A stretch of DNA of 64,000 bases from Pseudomonas sp. 14P_8.1_Bac3 (lineage in GTDB: Bacteria > Pseudomonadota > Gammaproteobacteria > Pseudomonadales > Pseudomonadaceae): assembly GCF_025466085.1 (NCBI RefSeq), contig NZ_JANLOD010000008.1, positions 62,001 to 126,000 of the forward strand, read 5' to 3'. Position numbers and translations under genes: made by a program. Every line of letters starts with the position of its first letter. Within the stretch, counting starts at the first letter, position 1. Shown here piece by piece: positions 14,142 through 21,375 of the stretch. The notes beneath the pieces were generated by a model that saw nothing but the letters and a program-made list of their open reading frames with translations, ran no database searches and was not told the origin of the DNA.

Positions 14142-14762
14142 ATGTCCGCAGTTGAGAAAGCAGTGCCCGCAGTGACCATCCCGGAAATCGGCCAGCCATT
14201 CGGCGGCGGCTTCTTCTCCGGCATCACCCGCGATCCTGACACCGGCAAGCGCTACCTGAACATCACCGCCGGCGCCGCGCACGAACTGGTCGGTGACTGG
14301 GGAAAGTATGGCGAGAAGATCGAAGGCGCTGACAGCTTCACCAACAGTCGGGCCAACACCGAAGCCATGGCGTCGGGCGGAAGTGAACTGGCGCAAAAGG
14401 TGCTGGGCCTGGACATCGGCGGCTTCACTGACTGGGCAATCCCGGCCCGAGACGTGCAAGAGCTGCAGTATCGCCACTTCAAGCCTACCACCGAAGAGAA
14501 CTGGGCGAGCAGCCGCAACGGCGACAACCCAAACAGCGAGCCGGTAGGCCTGCTTTACAGCGCGGATTCGCCGACCCAGACCTCTCTGTCAGCCTTCAGA
14601 GAAGGTGGCGCCGAGGCCTTCCGCGACGCATGGTATTGGTCTTCTTCGCAGCGCTCCGCCAACCACGCATTCTACATGCTCTTCGATGATGGCGGTCAGG
14701 GCTACGACGACGAGGGCAACGAGCTCCGCGTCCGCCCCGTCCGCAGCCAATTATTCGATTGA
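14142..14762 (+). CDS. DGR target protein 3, DUF1566-like variable protein
   Basis: A 206-residue protein. A DUF1566-like scaffold (IPEIGQPFGGGFFSG, DWAIPARDVQELQYRHFKP, DAWYWSSSQRSA) is followed by the variable repeat at about residues 169-202. It has a longer insert than targets 1 and 2, and its C-terminus (SQLFD) differs just after the shared ELRVRPVR block, showing where template homology ends. ATG 14142 follows AGAGGA; the frame opens at 14115. It lies immediately upstream of the Avd-like gene and the template. No signal peptide is seen. Confidence 0.9.
   Translation: MSAVEKAVPAVTIPEIGQPFGGGFFSGITRDPDTGKRYLNITAGAAHELVGDWGKYGEKIEGADSFTNSRANTEAMASGGSELAQKVLGLDIGGFTDWAIPARDVQELQYRHFKPTTEENWASSRNGDNPNSEPVGLLYSADSPTQTSLSAFREGGAEAFRDAWYWSSSQRSANHAFYMLFDDGGQGYDDEGNELRVRPVRSQLFD
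14646..14746 (+). repeat. DGR variable repeat 3 (VR3)
   Basis: A 101-bp copy of the template with 13 core substitutions, all at template adenines. Identity stops at CGCAG, three bases earlier than in VR1 and VR2, which helps define the 3' limit of homology. Confidence 0.95.
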
Positions 14763-14776
14763 TTCATTTATTCAAT

Positions 14777-14794
14777 CCGGTCGCTTGCGACCGG
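14777..14794 (+). other. hairpin 30 bp downstream of VR3
   Basis: CCGGTCGC and GCGACCGG form a perfect inverted repeat (8 bp with a 2-base loop, or 7 bp with a 4-base loop). It has no strong T tract, so it better fits the DNA hairpin/cruciform found past VR in characterised DGRs than a terminator. Confidence 0.55.
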
Positions 14795-14819
14795 TTGCTC
14801 TTCAAGGAGATTCACTGCA

Positions 14820-15176
14820 ATGGGAATGCACACTGAATTATCGATCTACAAGTCCTCACTCGGCCTGCTACTCATGGCCACCAACCTAACTCGCAACATC
14901 CCCCGAGACCTAAAGCAGTCTCTCGGAAAGCGCGTTATTGATGAGTGTATCGACGTGCTGATGTTGATTGCCCGGGCCAACTCGACCCGGGACAAGAGCC
15001 CACACCTGACCTTGCTAGTCGAGAAGGTCCAGGTGATCGAGTTCCTGATGCGACTCTTCAAGGAGAGCCGATTTATCAGTGTCGGGCAGCATGCGACGGC
15101 GATAGAGGTCACATCCTCCATCGGTAAGCAGGCTTCAGCCTGGAAACGCTCTACCCCAACCGCGCCCGCCACCTGA
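14820..15176 (+). CDS. avd: DGR accessory variability determinant (Avd-like)
   Basis: A 118-residue all-helical protein. The segment LGKRVIDECIDVLMLIARANSTRDKSPHL, then EKVQVIEFLMRLFKESRFIS, reproduces the second and third helices of the Avd/four-helix-bundle family (typically LGxRIxxxxLELLxLIxxAN...RxxxL). In Bordetella phage, pentameric Avd binds the reverse transcriptase and template RNA and is needed for mutagenic copying. It sits between target 3 and the template repeat, as in the canonical VR-avd-TR-RT order. An AAGGAG site precedes the ATG. The short Thr/Pro tail is not conserved. Confidence 0.85.
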   Translation: MGMHTELSIYKSSLGLLLMATNLTRNIPRDLKQSLGKRVIDECIDVLMLIARANSTRDKSPHLTLLVEKVQVIEFLMRLFKESRFISVGQHATAIEVTSSIGKQASAWKRSTPTAPAT

Positions 15177-15347
15177 GAGTCACGGCTTCCAGGTCTGTGC
15201 GAATTGAATCTGGTCGTGCCGCTGGCCTCTGGGTCACCGCCATGCGCATCAGAGATACCGACGGTCTAAAGCGTCCGTGCAGGTCTCGCGCAGTTTCCTC
15301 GTTGATCGGCTCTGCCTTCGGCGTGGCGACGTAGATAGCACGATCGG

Positions 15348-15451
15348 TCGCAGCGCTCCGCCAACAACGCATTCAACATGAACTTCGATGATGGCAATCA
15401 GAACAACAACGACAAGAACAACGAGCTCCGCGTCCGCCCCGTCCGCAGATT
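15348..15451 (+). repeat. DGR template repeat (TR)
   Basis: A 104-bp sequence between avd and RT, in the same orientation, that matches all three variable repeats. Its core is packed with AAC codons (in the target frame it would read mostly Asn). AAC cannot mutate to a stop by adenine changes and can give 15 amino acids. The 3' third is G/C-rich and invariant. It overlaps the first codons of the RT reading frame. The stretch 15177-15347 before it shows no convincing gene and may be the 5' part of the template RNA. Confidence 0.95.
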
Positions 15452-16548
15452 CGACTGTTGGTCCCTACCCGTTCAGCGAGCTTGTTCAGGCCTATTACGA
15501 CTGCCGCCGCACGAAGCGCAACAGCGCCAGTGCATTGGCTTTCGAGATGGATCTGGAAAAGAACCTGATCGGTCTACACGACGACTTGATCGCCGGCACC
15601 TACCGGCCGGGCCGTTCCATCTGTTTCGTGGTCACCCGGCCCAAAGCCCGCGAGGTATGGGCCGCAGCGTTCCGGGACCGCGTCGTCCACCACCTTCTGT
15701 ACAACCGTGTGGCCCCGCGCCTCTACGCCAGCTTCATCGCGGACAGTTGCGCCTGCATTCCGGGGCGCGGCACGCTGTACGCCGCTACCCGTCTTGAGGC
15801 GAAGATTCGCAGCGCCAGCCAGAACTGGTCGAAGCCATGCTGGTATCTCAAGCTGGACCTGGCCAACTTCTTCGTCGCGATCGACAAGCAGGTTCTGCGG
15901 CGGCAACTGGCCGCCAAGATCACTGAGCCGTGGTGGCTGGCACTCGCCGAACAGATCCTGATGCACGACCCACGCGAAGACTACGAGGTGCGCAGCCCGG
16001 CCCATCTGTTCAATCGAGTACCGCAACACAAGCGCCTCACCGCGCAGCCTGCACATCTTGGCTTGCCGATCGGCAACCTGTCGTCGCAGTTCTTCGCGAA
16101 CGTCTACCTCGATGCGCTGGACCAGTTCGCCAAGCACAAGCTCGGCGCCAAGCATTACGTCCGCTACGTCGATGATTTCGTGTTCCTGCATGAGTCGCCG
16201 CAGCAGCTCAATGTCTGGAAGGCTGAGGTCGAAGCATTCCTACCCAGCCTTGGCGCCAAGCTGAACCCGACGAAGACCATCCTTCAGCCGGTCGATCGGG
16301 GCGTCGACTTCGTTGGCCACGTTATCAAGCCGTGGCGGCGAACGACACGGAAACGCTCTCTGGCGCAGGCCCTGAAACGGACCGCTGCTGCGTCCGCCGA
16401 GGATCTGCGGGAGACCGCCAACAGCTATTTCGGCCTGCTCAGTCAGGCAAGTCACAGCGAGAAAGACAGAGAAAAGCTGGCCAATGTCGTTCTGATGCGC
16501 GGACACGCAGTCAACGGCGCGCTGACAAAAACCTATCCGAAAAAATAG
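15388..16548 (+). CDS. DGR reverse transcriptase
   Basis: A 386-residue RT. Visible motifs: FVVTRPKAREVWAAAFRDRVVHH (motifs 1-2), LKLDLANFF (motif 3, catalytic Asp about 157), LPIGNLSSQFFAN (motif 4, residues 226-234; the GxxSSQ form is diagnostic of DGR RTs rather than retrons or group II introns) and YVRYVDDFVF (catalytic YVDD, 260-263), then a basic thumb. The conserved AYYDCRRTKRNS block starts at residue 35. The only in-frame start before it is ATG 15388/15391, inside the template repeat, without a Shine-Dalgarno, so the true start is uncertain. It copies template RNA with adenine misincorporation. Confidence 0.95.
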   Translation: MMAIRTTTTRTTSSASAPSADSTVGPYPFSELVQAYYDCRRTKRNSASALAFEMDLEKNLIGLHDDLIAGTYRPGRSICFVVTRPKAREVWAAAFRDRVVHHLLYNRVAPRLYASFIADSCACIPGRGTLYAATRLEAKIRSASQNWSKPCWYLKLDLANFFVAIDKQVLRRQLAAKITEPWWLALAEQILMHDPREDYEVRSPAHLFNRVPQHKRLTAQPAHLGLPIGNLSSQFFANVYLDALDQFAKHKLGAKHYVRYVDDFVFLHESPQQLNVWKAEVEAFLPSLGAKLNPTKTILQPVDRGVDFVGHVIKPWRRTTRKRSLAQALKRTAAASAEDLRETANSYFGLLSQASHSEKDREKLANVVLMRGHAVNGALTKTYPKK

Positions 16549-16567
16549 CCCAATCTCCGGAGGCCTT

Positions 16568-16729
16568 ATGTCATCCAAAGGAAAGCTGAACGCCGGCTAC
16601 ATGGAACTCCATTTCTTCTGTGACCAGTGCCGAAAGCCCCGCAGCGCCGGAAACCACGAACGCTGTTCGAAAGCCCGCCAACTGGAACACGCTCGGAGGA
16701 ATGACCATGACAGCCAAGCTATCGCCTGA
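16568..16729 (+). CDS. 53-residue phage protein with Cys pair
   Basis: An ATG after a CGGAGG site, reading MSSKGKLNAGYMELHFFCDQ then CRKPRSAG and ERCSKARQLEHARR. The CDQC pair plus a later Cys suggest a small zinc knuckle. It overlaps the start of the next gene. Function unknown. Confidence 0.5.
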   Translation: MSSKGKLNAGYMELHFFCDQCRKPRSAGNHERCSKARQLEHARRNDHDSQAIA

Positions 16730-17009
16730 CTCGATCGGGCTGATTTTCACGATGAATGCAGCGGGGCATTGCGCCGAAGAGATTGCTGATGCGGCTGGAT
16801 GCTCGTATTCGACCGTTGTGCGGTATCTGAACCAGGCAGGGGTTGTGCTGGGGAATAAGGGCAAGCCAAAGCAGTGCACGGCGGACTACATGGCCTTGGC
16901 GCTCGACATGCGAGCTCAAGGATCGACTTGGTACGACGTCGAGCGGCACGTCGGCTTCCACCGCTCAACCTTCCACAGCCAGCTTCGGTCTATGAGGGCT
17001 AACCAATGA
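16707..17009 (+). CDS. helix-turn-helix phage protein
   Basis: A 100-residue protein. Residues about 20-50 (AGHCAEEIADAAGCSYSTVVRYLNQAGV) form a resolvase/Hin-like helix-turn-helix, and the C-terminal half has a second one (VERHVGFHRSTFHSQLRSM). A GGAGGA site is well spaced for ATG 16707 rather than ATG 16701. It is probably a small DNA-binding protein; its target is unknown. Confidence 0.6.
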   Translation: MTAKLSPDSIGLIFTMNAAGHCAEEIADAAGCSYSTVVRYLNQAGVVLGNKGKPKQCTADYMALALDMRAQGSTWYDVERHVGFHRSTFHSQLRSMRANQ

Positions 17010-17086
17010 CCATCGTCGCCAGCTTGTCTCTGCTGTCACTTTTCACTGTTGTGCTCGCCTGCTGCTTCATGCACAACAGCCAGTAA
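17006..17086 (+). CDS. 26-residue membrane micropeptide
   Basis: Begins in an ATGA overlap and reads as a single hydrophobic helix (IVASLSLLSLFTVVLACCF) ending HNSQ. The overlap and hydrophobic pattern support it, but so short a frame could be chance. Confidence 0.35.
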   Translation: MTIVASLSLLSLFTVVLACCFMHNSQ

Positions 17087-17133
17087 CTCCCTCCCCCTTC
17101 AAAGTCAGCCGCTATAGCGGCAAAGGAACAGTC

Positions 17134-17733
17134 ATGCCTGAAGAAAAGGTTGTGATGTACGAATCACCCGAGGCGGCCAGTATTCAAACAGTCACCGGCT
17201 GGGTCGGCGCCGACGGCCGCTTCTGGGGAAACGATGAGCATATGGCTCGCTGGTGTGGCTCCACTCATCGACGCTGTGAGAAGAATCCGGATCATCCTGT
17301 CTACCAGGTACGCAGCTGGTGCGAGGCGTGCCACCAGGAAAGCCGGCAAGCGAAGTTCACGGCGATGCCGGTCAAAGAGTGGGCAGGCGAGCCGCTGGTT
17401 CTCTTTGACGGCGACGAGTATTTCTTCGACGAAGAGAGTCTGCGCGACTACCTCATCGACAGTGACATTGATCTGGCAGACCTGCAGCTCTGCATCTGCG
17501 AACCCAACATGCCTCGCGAGATCGATCCGTCGGACGTCTTCTGCGACGACTTGCCGGAAGACGGCGAGATCCGAGACGACCAGTTGCTTGCGGCATTCGA
17601 ACTTCTGAACGAGATGATCCGCCAGTCCGAACCTCTGTCGTGGTCGGAAGGCGAGTTCGCCGCAAGACTCCCTCAATCGCTCATCGACGAAATCATCACC
17701 GCGAGAGCATCCGCCTGCGAGGTCACTGCATGA
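17134..17733 (+). CDS. phage hypothetical protein
   Basis: A 199-residue acidic protein. The first 75 residues carry Cys/His pairs (WCGSTHRRCEKN, WCEACHQES) that could bind zinc; the remainder is acidic and helical (FDGDEYFFDEESLRDYLIDS). The gene overlaps the next by ATGA. The family is widespread in phages of enterics and pseudomonads to my recollection, but without assigned function. Confidence 0.55.
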   Translation: MPEEKVVMYESPEAASIQTVTGWVGADGRFWGNDEHMARWCGSTHRRCEKNPDHPVYQVRSWCEACHQESRQAKFTAMPVKEWAGEPLVLFDGDEYFFDEESLRDYLIDSDIDLADLQLCICEPNMPREIDPSDVFCDDLPEDGEIRDDQLLAAFELLNEMIRQSEPLSWSEGEFAARLPQSLIDEIITARASACEVTA

Positions 17734-18413
17734 CCGCAATTAAAGAGCGCCCCATCCTGTTCTCGGCCCCGATGGTGTGCGCCACCCTGGAAGACCGGAA
17801 GACAGTCACGCGGCGCGAGGTGAAGAAACGTCCGGCGCTGGATTGCCTGGCCGCCGGGTTTGAACCCGCGTTTCTGACACTGCCAGGCAATGCTGACCTT
17901 TGTCCCTACGGCAAACCGGGCGACCGGCTGTGGGTGCGCGAGACGTTCTACGCATTCGGGCGGTGGGAGATGCGGTTCAGCCAGAAGAAGGGTCGTGATG
18001 AATGGCATTTCGTGGACATGACACTCGATCTGAACAAGGTGTATCAGTTCGAGCCGCCGCAGAACTACCAGCTTGGGCAGCGCGGTGACGTCACACCGGC
18101 ATGGTGGAAGCGCCCGGCAATCTTCACGCCTCGCGCGGCCAGCCGCATCCTGCTGGAGATCACCGACGTGCGCGTCGAGCGGCTGCAGGACATCAGCGAT
18201 GAGCAGGCGCTGGCCGAGGGCATCATTCCCCATGTACGAGGCGGCTGGCACTGGCACCCGCACGACCCCTCCAACGTTGATGACTGGCATCAGTTCGGAT
18301 TTAAGACGCCGGTCTGGGCCTTCCACGATCTCTGGGCGGGCATCAACGGGCAGGAAAATTGGGACGCCAACCCGTGGGTCTGGGCGGTCTCATTTCGTCG
18401 GGTGACCCCATGA
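17730..18413 (+). CDS. phage protein, ASCH-like
   Basis: A 227-residue protein. RPILFSAPMVCATLEDRKTVTRR at the N-terminus, GDRLWVRETF in the middle and FTPRAASRILLEITDVRVERLQDIS, then WAVSFRRV at the C-terminus, match a common phage protein usually annotated as hypothetical or morphogenetic. The beta-barrel-like pattern and LWVRE are consistent with an ASCH/PUA-type nucleic-acid-binding fold. A 17-codon frame (18410-18463) joins it by overlaps to the methyltransferase gene. Confidence 0.6.
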   Translation: MTAIKERPILFSAPMVCATLEDRKTVTRREVKKRPALDCLAAGFEPAFLTLPGNADLCPYGKPGDRLWVRETFYAFGRWEMRFSQKKGRDEWHFVDMTLDLNKVYQFEPPQNYQLGQRGDVTPAWWKRPAIFTPRAASRILLEITDVRVERLQDISDEQALAEGIIPHVRGGWHWHPHDPSNVDDWHQFGFKTPVWAFHDLWAGINGQENWDANPWVWAVSFRRVTP

Positions 18414-18462
18414 TCGCCCTCGCCTGGTTCGCCTACGTGTACTGCTACAGGGGGAAGCGGTG

Positions 18463-19473
18463 ATGACAGAACAGCACCGCATACTGGTCGGCGACTGCAT
18501 CGACATGATGCGGACCCTGCCGGACAAGTCAGTTCACACCTGCGTCACCTCACCGCCCTACTTCGGCTTGCGCGATTACGGTGTCGATGGGCAGATCGGC
18601 CTGGAGGAAACGCCGGCCGAATTCATCGCCCGCCTGGTCGAAGTGTTCCGGGAAGTGCGCCGCGTACTCCGCGACGATGGCACGGCCTGGGTGAACATGG
18701 GCGACAGCTACGCCGGCAGTTGGGGCGCCCAGGGCAGGCCTCAAGGTGACGGCCAGATGTCCGGGCGCAGCGTCACATCGGCCCGCCAGATCAACGAACA
18801 CCCGCGCTTCAAATCCGGTACCGGCGTGCGCGGCCGCGAGATGGGCATGAAGTCGAAGGACCTGATGGGCATGCCGTGGCGCTTGGCCTTTGCCCTGCAG
18901 GATGAGGGCTGGTACCTGCGTCAGGACATCGTCTGGAACAAGCCGAACCCGATGCCTGAAAGCGTCCGGGACCGGTGCACCAAGTCGCACGAGTACGTCT
19001 TCCTGCTGAGCAAATCGAAGAAGTATTTTTTCGATCAGGACGCCATCGCCGAAGAAGCAGTAGAGCCGCGAGGCCCTGGGAACGTGTCGCCGATTGAGTC
19101 GCTACCTGGCGAGCGCACTACCGAAAACTCGAACCTACGCGGCTCGCTTCACAAAATAGGCCCTCGCCACACCCGGAACAAACGTAGCGTTTGGACTGTG
19201 GCCACACACAGCTTCAAGGGCGCCCACTTCGCAACATTCCCGCCCGACCTGATCAGGCCCTGCGTTCTTGCGGGGGCCCCGCGCGGCGGTGTCGTGCTCG
19301 ACCCGTTCGGCGGTGCCGGTACCACGTCGCTGGTATCGATGCAGGAGGGTCGCCGCTCGATCATCTGCGAACTGAACCCCGAGTACGCCGCCATGGCCCG
19401 ACGCCGGATCGACACTGCCTGGCTCGACGGTGCTGCGCAGATGGACGTCTTCCACGACGCCGCAACAGCCTAA
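18463..19473 (+). CDS. phage DNA methyltransferase (beta class)
   Basis: A 336-residue enzyme. Motif IV TSPPYFGLRDYG lies near residue 30 and the AdoMet-binding motif I DPFGGAGTT near 285, i.e. motif IV before motif I as in beta-class amino-methyltransferases. SPPY is more usual for N4-cytosine and DPPY for N6-adenine enzymes, so N4-cytosine methylation is somewhat favoured. There is no adjacent restriction gene, so this looks like an orphan phage methylase protecting phage DNA or tuning expression. ATG 18463 is preferred over the GTG three bases upstream. Confidence 0.85.
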   Translation: MTEQHRILVGDCIDMMRTLPDKSVHTCVTSPPYFGLRDYGVDGQIGLEETPAEFIARLVEVFREVRRVLRDDGTAWVNMGDSYAGSWGAQGRPQGDGQMSGRSVTSARQINEHPRFKSGTGVRGREMGMKSKDLMGMPWRLAFALQDEGWYLRQDIVWNKPNPMPESVRDRCTKSHEYVFLLSKSKKYFFDQDAIAEEAVEPRGPGNVSPIESLPGERTTENSNLRGSLHKIGPRHTRNKRSVWTVATHSFKGAHFATFPPDLIRPCVLAGAPRGGVVLDPFGGAGTTSLVSMQEGRRSIICELNPEYAAMARRRIDTAWLDGAAQMDVFHDAATA

Positions 19474-19523
19474 CCCCTACCCCACACAAGAGCCTGCCGG
19501 TGTGCGGCGGGCGAGGAATTCCC

Positions 19524-19814
19524 ATGTCCGAAAAACCAATTACTCCTGGTCCTTGGGGTGTCCATCGACGGATGAAGGATTGCGTAACCTTCAGCGGCAG
19601 GCACGGTGAGGAAAACCTTTTCCTTAAGAACATCGACGGCTACTTCGCCTGCCAGAGCCCAGCAGATGCTCGCTTGATCTCGGCAGCGCCGGAGATGCTG
19701 GCCGCCCTTCAGGCCGCTCGCGATCTCTGGGGCGACTACCTGCCACCCGGCAACAGCAATGCCATGAAAGCGATGAAGCTCGTCGACGCAGCCATCGCCA
19801 AAGCCACCCAGTAA
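19524..19814 (+). CDS. small phage protein, PGPW type
   Basis: A 96-residue protein with TPGPWGVHRRM at the N-terminus and ADARLISAAPEMLAALQAARD in the C-terminal half, a very common module of temperate phage early regions related to Ea22-like proteins. Its function is not established. A start upstream of 19524 is excluded by overlap with the methyltransferase. Confidence 0.6.
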   Translation: MSEKPITPGPWGVHRRMKDCVTFSGRHGEENLFLKNIDGYFACQSPADARLISAAPEMLAALQAARDLWGDYLPPGNSNAMKAMKLVDAAIAKATQ

Positions 19815-19851
19815 CCACCTTCTGCCGCCACGCGCGGCATGGAGCATCCCT

Positions 19852-20046
19852 ATGTCTCGCATTGAAGAAAGAGAAGGCTGGAACCTGGCTGATCAGTTGA
19901 TCGAGGCCGGGCGCCAAGTAGATCCGCGATTCGGCGGCGTCGAGCGCGTCATCGAGAACATCCAGCGCACTGCCGCGCTCAGGCCTGAAGGCTATCGGGC
20001 AGGCATTCAGAAACGCATCGAGGTGGAACGCCATGGCAACTGCTGA
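19852..20046 (+). CDS. small phage hypothetical protein
   Basis: A 64-residue helical protein (EERGWNLADQLIE-type N-terminus, basic C-terminus). Its 3' end overlaps the following gene. No family recognised. Confidence 0.45.
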   Translation: MSRIEEREGWNLADQLIEAGRQVDPRFGGVERVIENIQRTAALRPEGYRAGIQKRIEVERHGNC

Positions 20047-20221
20047 ATTGCACGGACAGAAAATCAACTGTTTCGAACAGGGTTATGCGGCGTTTCTCAA
20101 AAACCAGCCTCTGACTAGCAACCCATATGAACGACCAGATGGCACGCTGACCTATTCCAAGAATAAATGGATTGATGGCTGGAACAAGGCCAAGCGTGAA
20201 GCTGGGAGGAAGATGGTATGA
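20033..20221 (+). CDS. ribosome-modulation-factor-like small protein
   Basis: A 62-residue protein. The order GYAAFL, then NPY, then KWIDGWNKAKREAG resembles Rmf-domain proteins, in which a GYxAx..CPY..W..GW pattern binds the ribosome. The similarity is to short motifs only. An AGGTGG site precedes the ATG, and the gene overlaps both neighbours, indicating coupled translation. Confidence 0.45.
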   Translation: MATAELHGQKINCFEQGYAAFLKNQPLTSNPYERPDGTLTYSKNKWIDGWNKAKREAGRKMV

Positions 20222-20526
20222 GCGAGATCACCAGAGGCGCCATCGGCATGCCGTTTGAGTTGGCGATGAGCAGCGAATTGTCGCGCCGTCAGTTCCACTC
20301 CATCGCTCAGGCTCTGCTCGCCGAGAACGATGCGCTGCGCCGGGAGCGTGAAGGCAAGGTGCTTTGCGATCTGGAGCTGTTCGAAACCTTGCGTGACTCG
20401 GCCAACACCGAAGCCGACGAACACCGTCAGTGCATGGCGACCTATCGCCCGCTGCGCCAGGCCAATCTGGATTCAGTCGTCAAGAAGTGTGACGAACTAC
20501 TCGCAGCCATGAGCAAGGAGGGTTGA
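20218..20526 (+). CDS. phage hypothetical protein
   Basis: A 102-residue helical protein starting in an ATGA overlap. A central coiled segment (AQALLAENDALRREREGKVLCDLELFETL) suggests dimerisation. No family recognised. Confidence 0.48.
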   Translation: MSEITRGAIGMPFELAMSSELSRRQFHSIAQALLAENDALRREREGKVLCDLELFETLRDSANTEADEHRQCMATYRPLRQANLDSVVKKCDELLAAMSKEG

Positions 20527-20527
20527 G

Positions 20528-20743
20528 ATGAACAAGCAAGCCGAAAGCATTGATCGGTTCCTGCGCCTCGACGAGGTGCTTCACACCACCGGGCTGGGCC
20601 GTAACACGGTTTATCGTCGCATCAGGGAAGGCACTTTCCCAAAACAGGTTAGAATAGGTCCAAACTCGGTTGCCTGGCGCCAGTCGGCCATCGCTCAATG
20701 GATGATCGATTTGACACCCAGCAACGACCAATCAGTACATTGA
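20528..20743 (+). CDS. AlpA-family regulator / excisionase-like
   Basis: A 71-residue winged-helix protein: FLRLDEVLHTTGLGRNTVYRRIREGTFPKQVRIGPNSVAWRQSAI is the complete AlpA/MerR-type DNA-binding domain. AlpA proteins activate or act as excision factors for integrated elements. A strong AAGGAGG site precedes the start. It is the last phage gene; only 63 bp separate it from chromosomal queD, so the prophage end probably lies here. Confidence 0.82.
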   Translation: MNKQAESIDRFLRLDEVLHTTGLGRNTVYRRIREGTFPKQVRIGPNSVAWRQSAIAQWMIDLTPSNDQSVH

Positions 20744-20806
20744 TCAGTACACCAGAAACTACTCCTCGCTCCAACCCCTCTAAATTCAATCCCTACAGGT
20801 CATACC

Positions 20807-21163
20807 GTGGAAATCTTCAAAGAATTTACCTTCGAATCCGCCCACCGCCTGCCCCACGTCCCGGACGGCCACAAATGCGGCCGCCTGCACGGTCACTCGT
20901 TCAAGGTGGCGATTCACCTGAGTGGCGATCTCGATCCGCACACCGGCTGGATTCGCGACTTTTCCGAGATCAAGGCGATTTTCAAGCCGCTGTACGAGCG
21001 TCTGGACCATAACTATTTGAACGACATTCCGGGGTTGGAGAATCCGACCAGCGAAGTCTTGGCCAAGTGGATCTGGGGTGAACTGAAACCGTTGTTGCCG
21101 GAACTCAGCGCGATCCGCATTCACGAGACGTGCACCAGCGGCTGCATCTACCGCGGCGAATAA
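20807..21163 (+). CDS. queD: 6-carboxy-5,6,7,8-tetrahydropterin synthase
   Basis: A 118-residue protein. The zinc ligands are His13, His28 and His30 (SAHRLP; LHGH), the catalytic Cys24 is in CGRLHGH, followed by LDHNYLND and [10 protein letters not shown]. Length and motifs match QueD, which converts dihydroneopterin triphosphate to carboxytetrahydropterin in queuosine biosynthesis. It starts at GTG 20807. It is the first host gene after the prophage. The absence of other que genes nearby is normal in Pseudomonas. Confidence 0.92.
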   Translation: MEIFKEFTFESAHRLPHVPDGHKCGRLHGHSFKVAIHLSGDLDPHTGWIRDFSEIKAIFKPLYERLDHNYLNDIPGLENPTSEVLAKWIWGELKPLLPELSAIRIHETCTSGCIYRGE

Positions 21164-21180
21164 CCGGCTCCTCTTTCCTA

Positions 21181-21280
21181 CTGTAGGAGCGAGCTCGCGA
21201 TGGACGTCAACGATAACGCTGGGGGCGTCTGATGCCCCGCGGTGTCCTCAGGTTCATCGCGAGCAAGCTCGCTCCTACAG
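21181..21280. repeat. REP palindrome pair
   Basis: Inverted arms CTGTAGGAGCGAGC...TCGCGATG (21181-21202) and its complement (21255-21280), the typical Pseudomonas fluorescens-group REP sequence, in the intergenic space after queD. Confidence 0.85.
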
Positions 21281-21306
21281 TAAAACAAGCGTTTCGTCAG
21301 TGACAC

Positions 21307-21334
21307 AAAAACAGCCCTCAGGGCTGTTTTTTTT
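21307..21334 (+). terminator. Rho-independent terminator
   Basis: AAAAACAGCCC-TCA-GGGCTGTTTTT followed by further T. It ends queD transcription. Confidence 0.85.
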
Positions 21335-21375
21335 GCCTATGCTTTTTGGCTCGCCCCCGCCAAGAGAACGCACCC

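Noticed and set aside
15151-15372. Minus-strand ORF across the avd-TR gap
   Set aside because: Its start lies in the template repeat on the opposite strand and it has no Shine-Dalgarno; more likely antisense noise around the template RNA.
15378-15797. ORF continuing the template in the target frame into RT
   Set aside because: Only the TR part resembles the targets; the rest is an out-of-frame reading of the RT gene.
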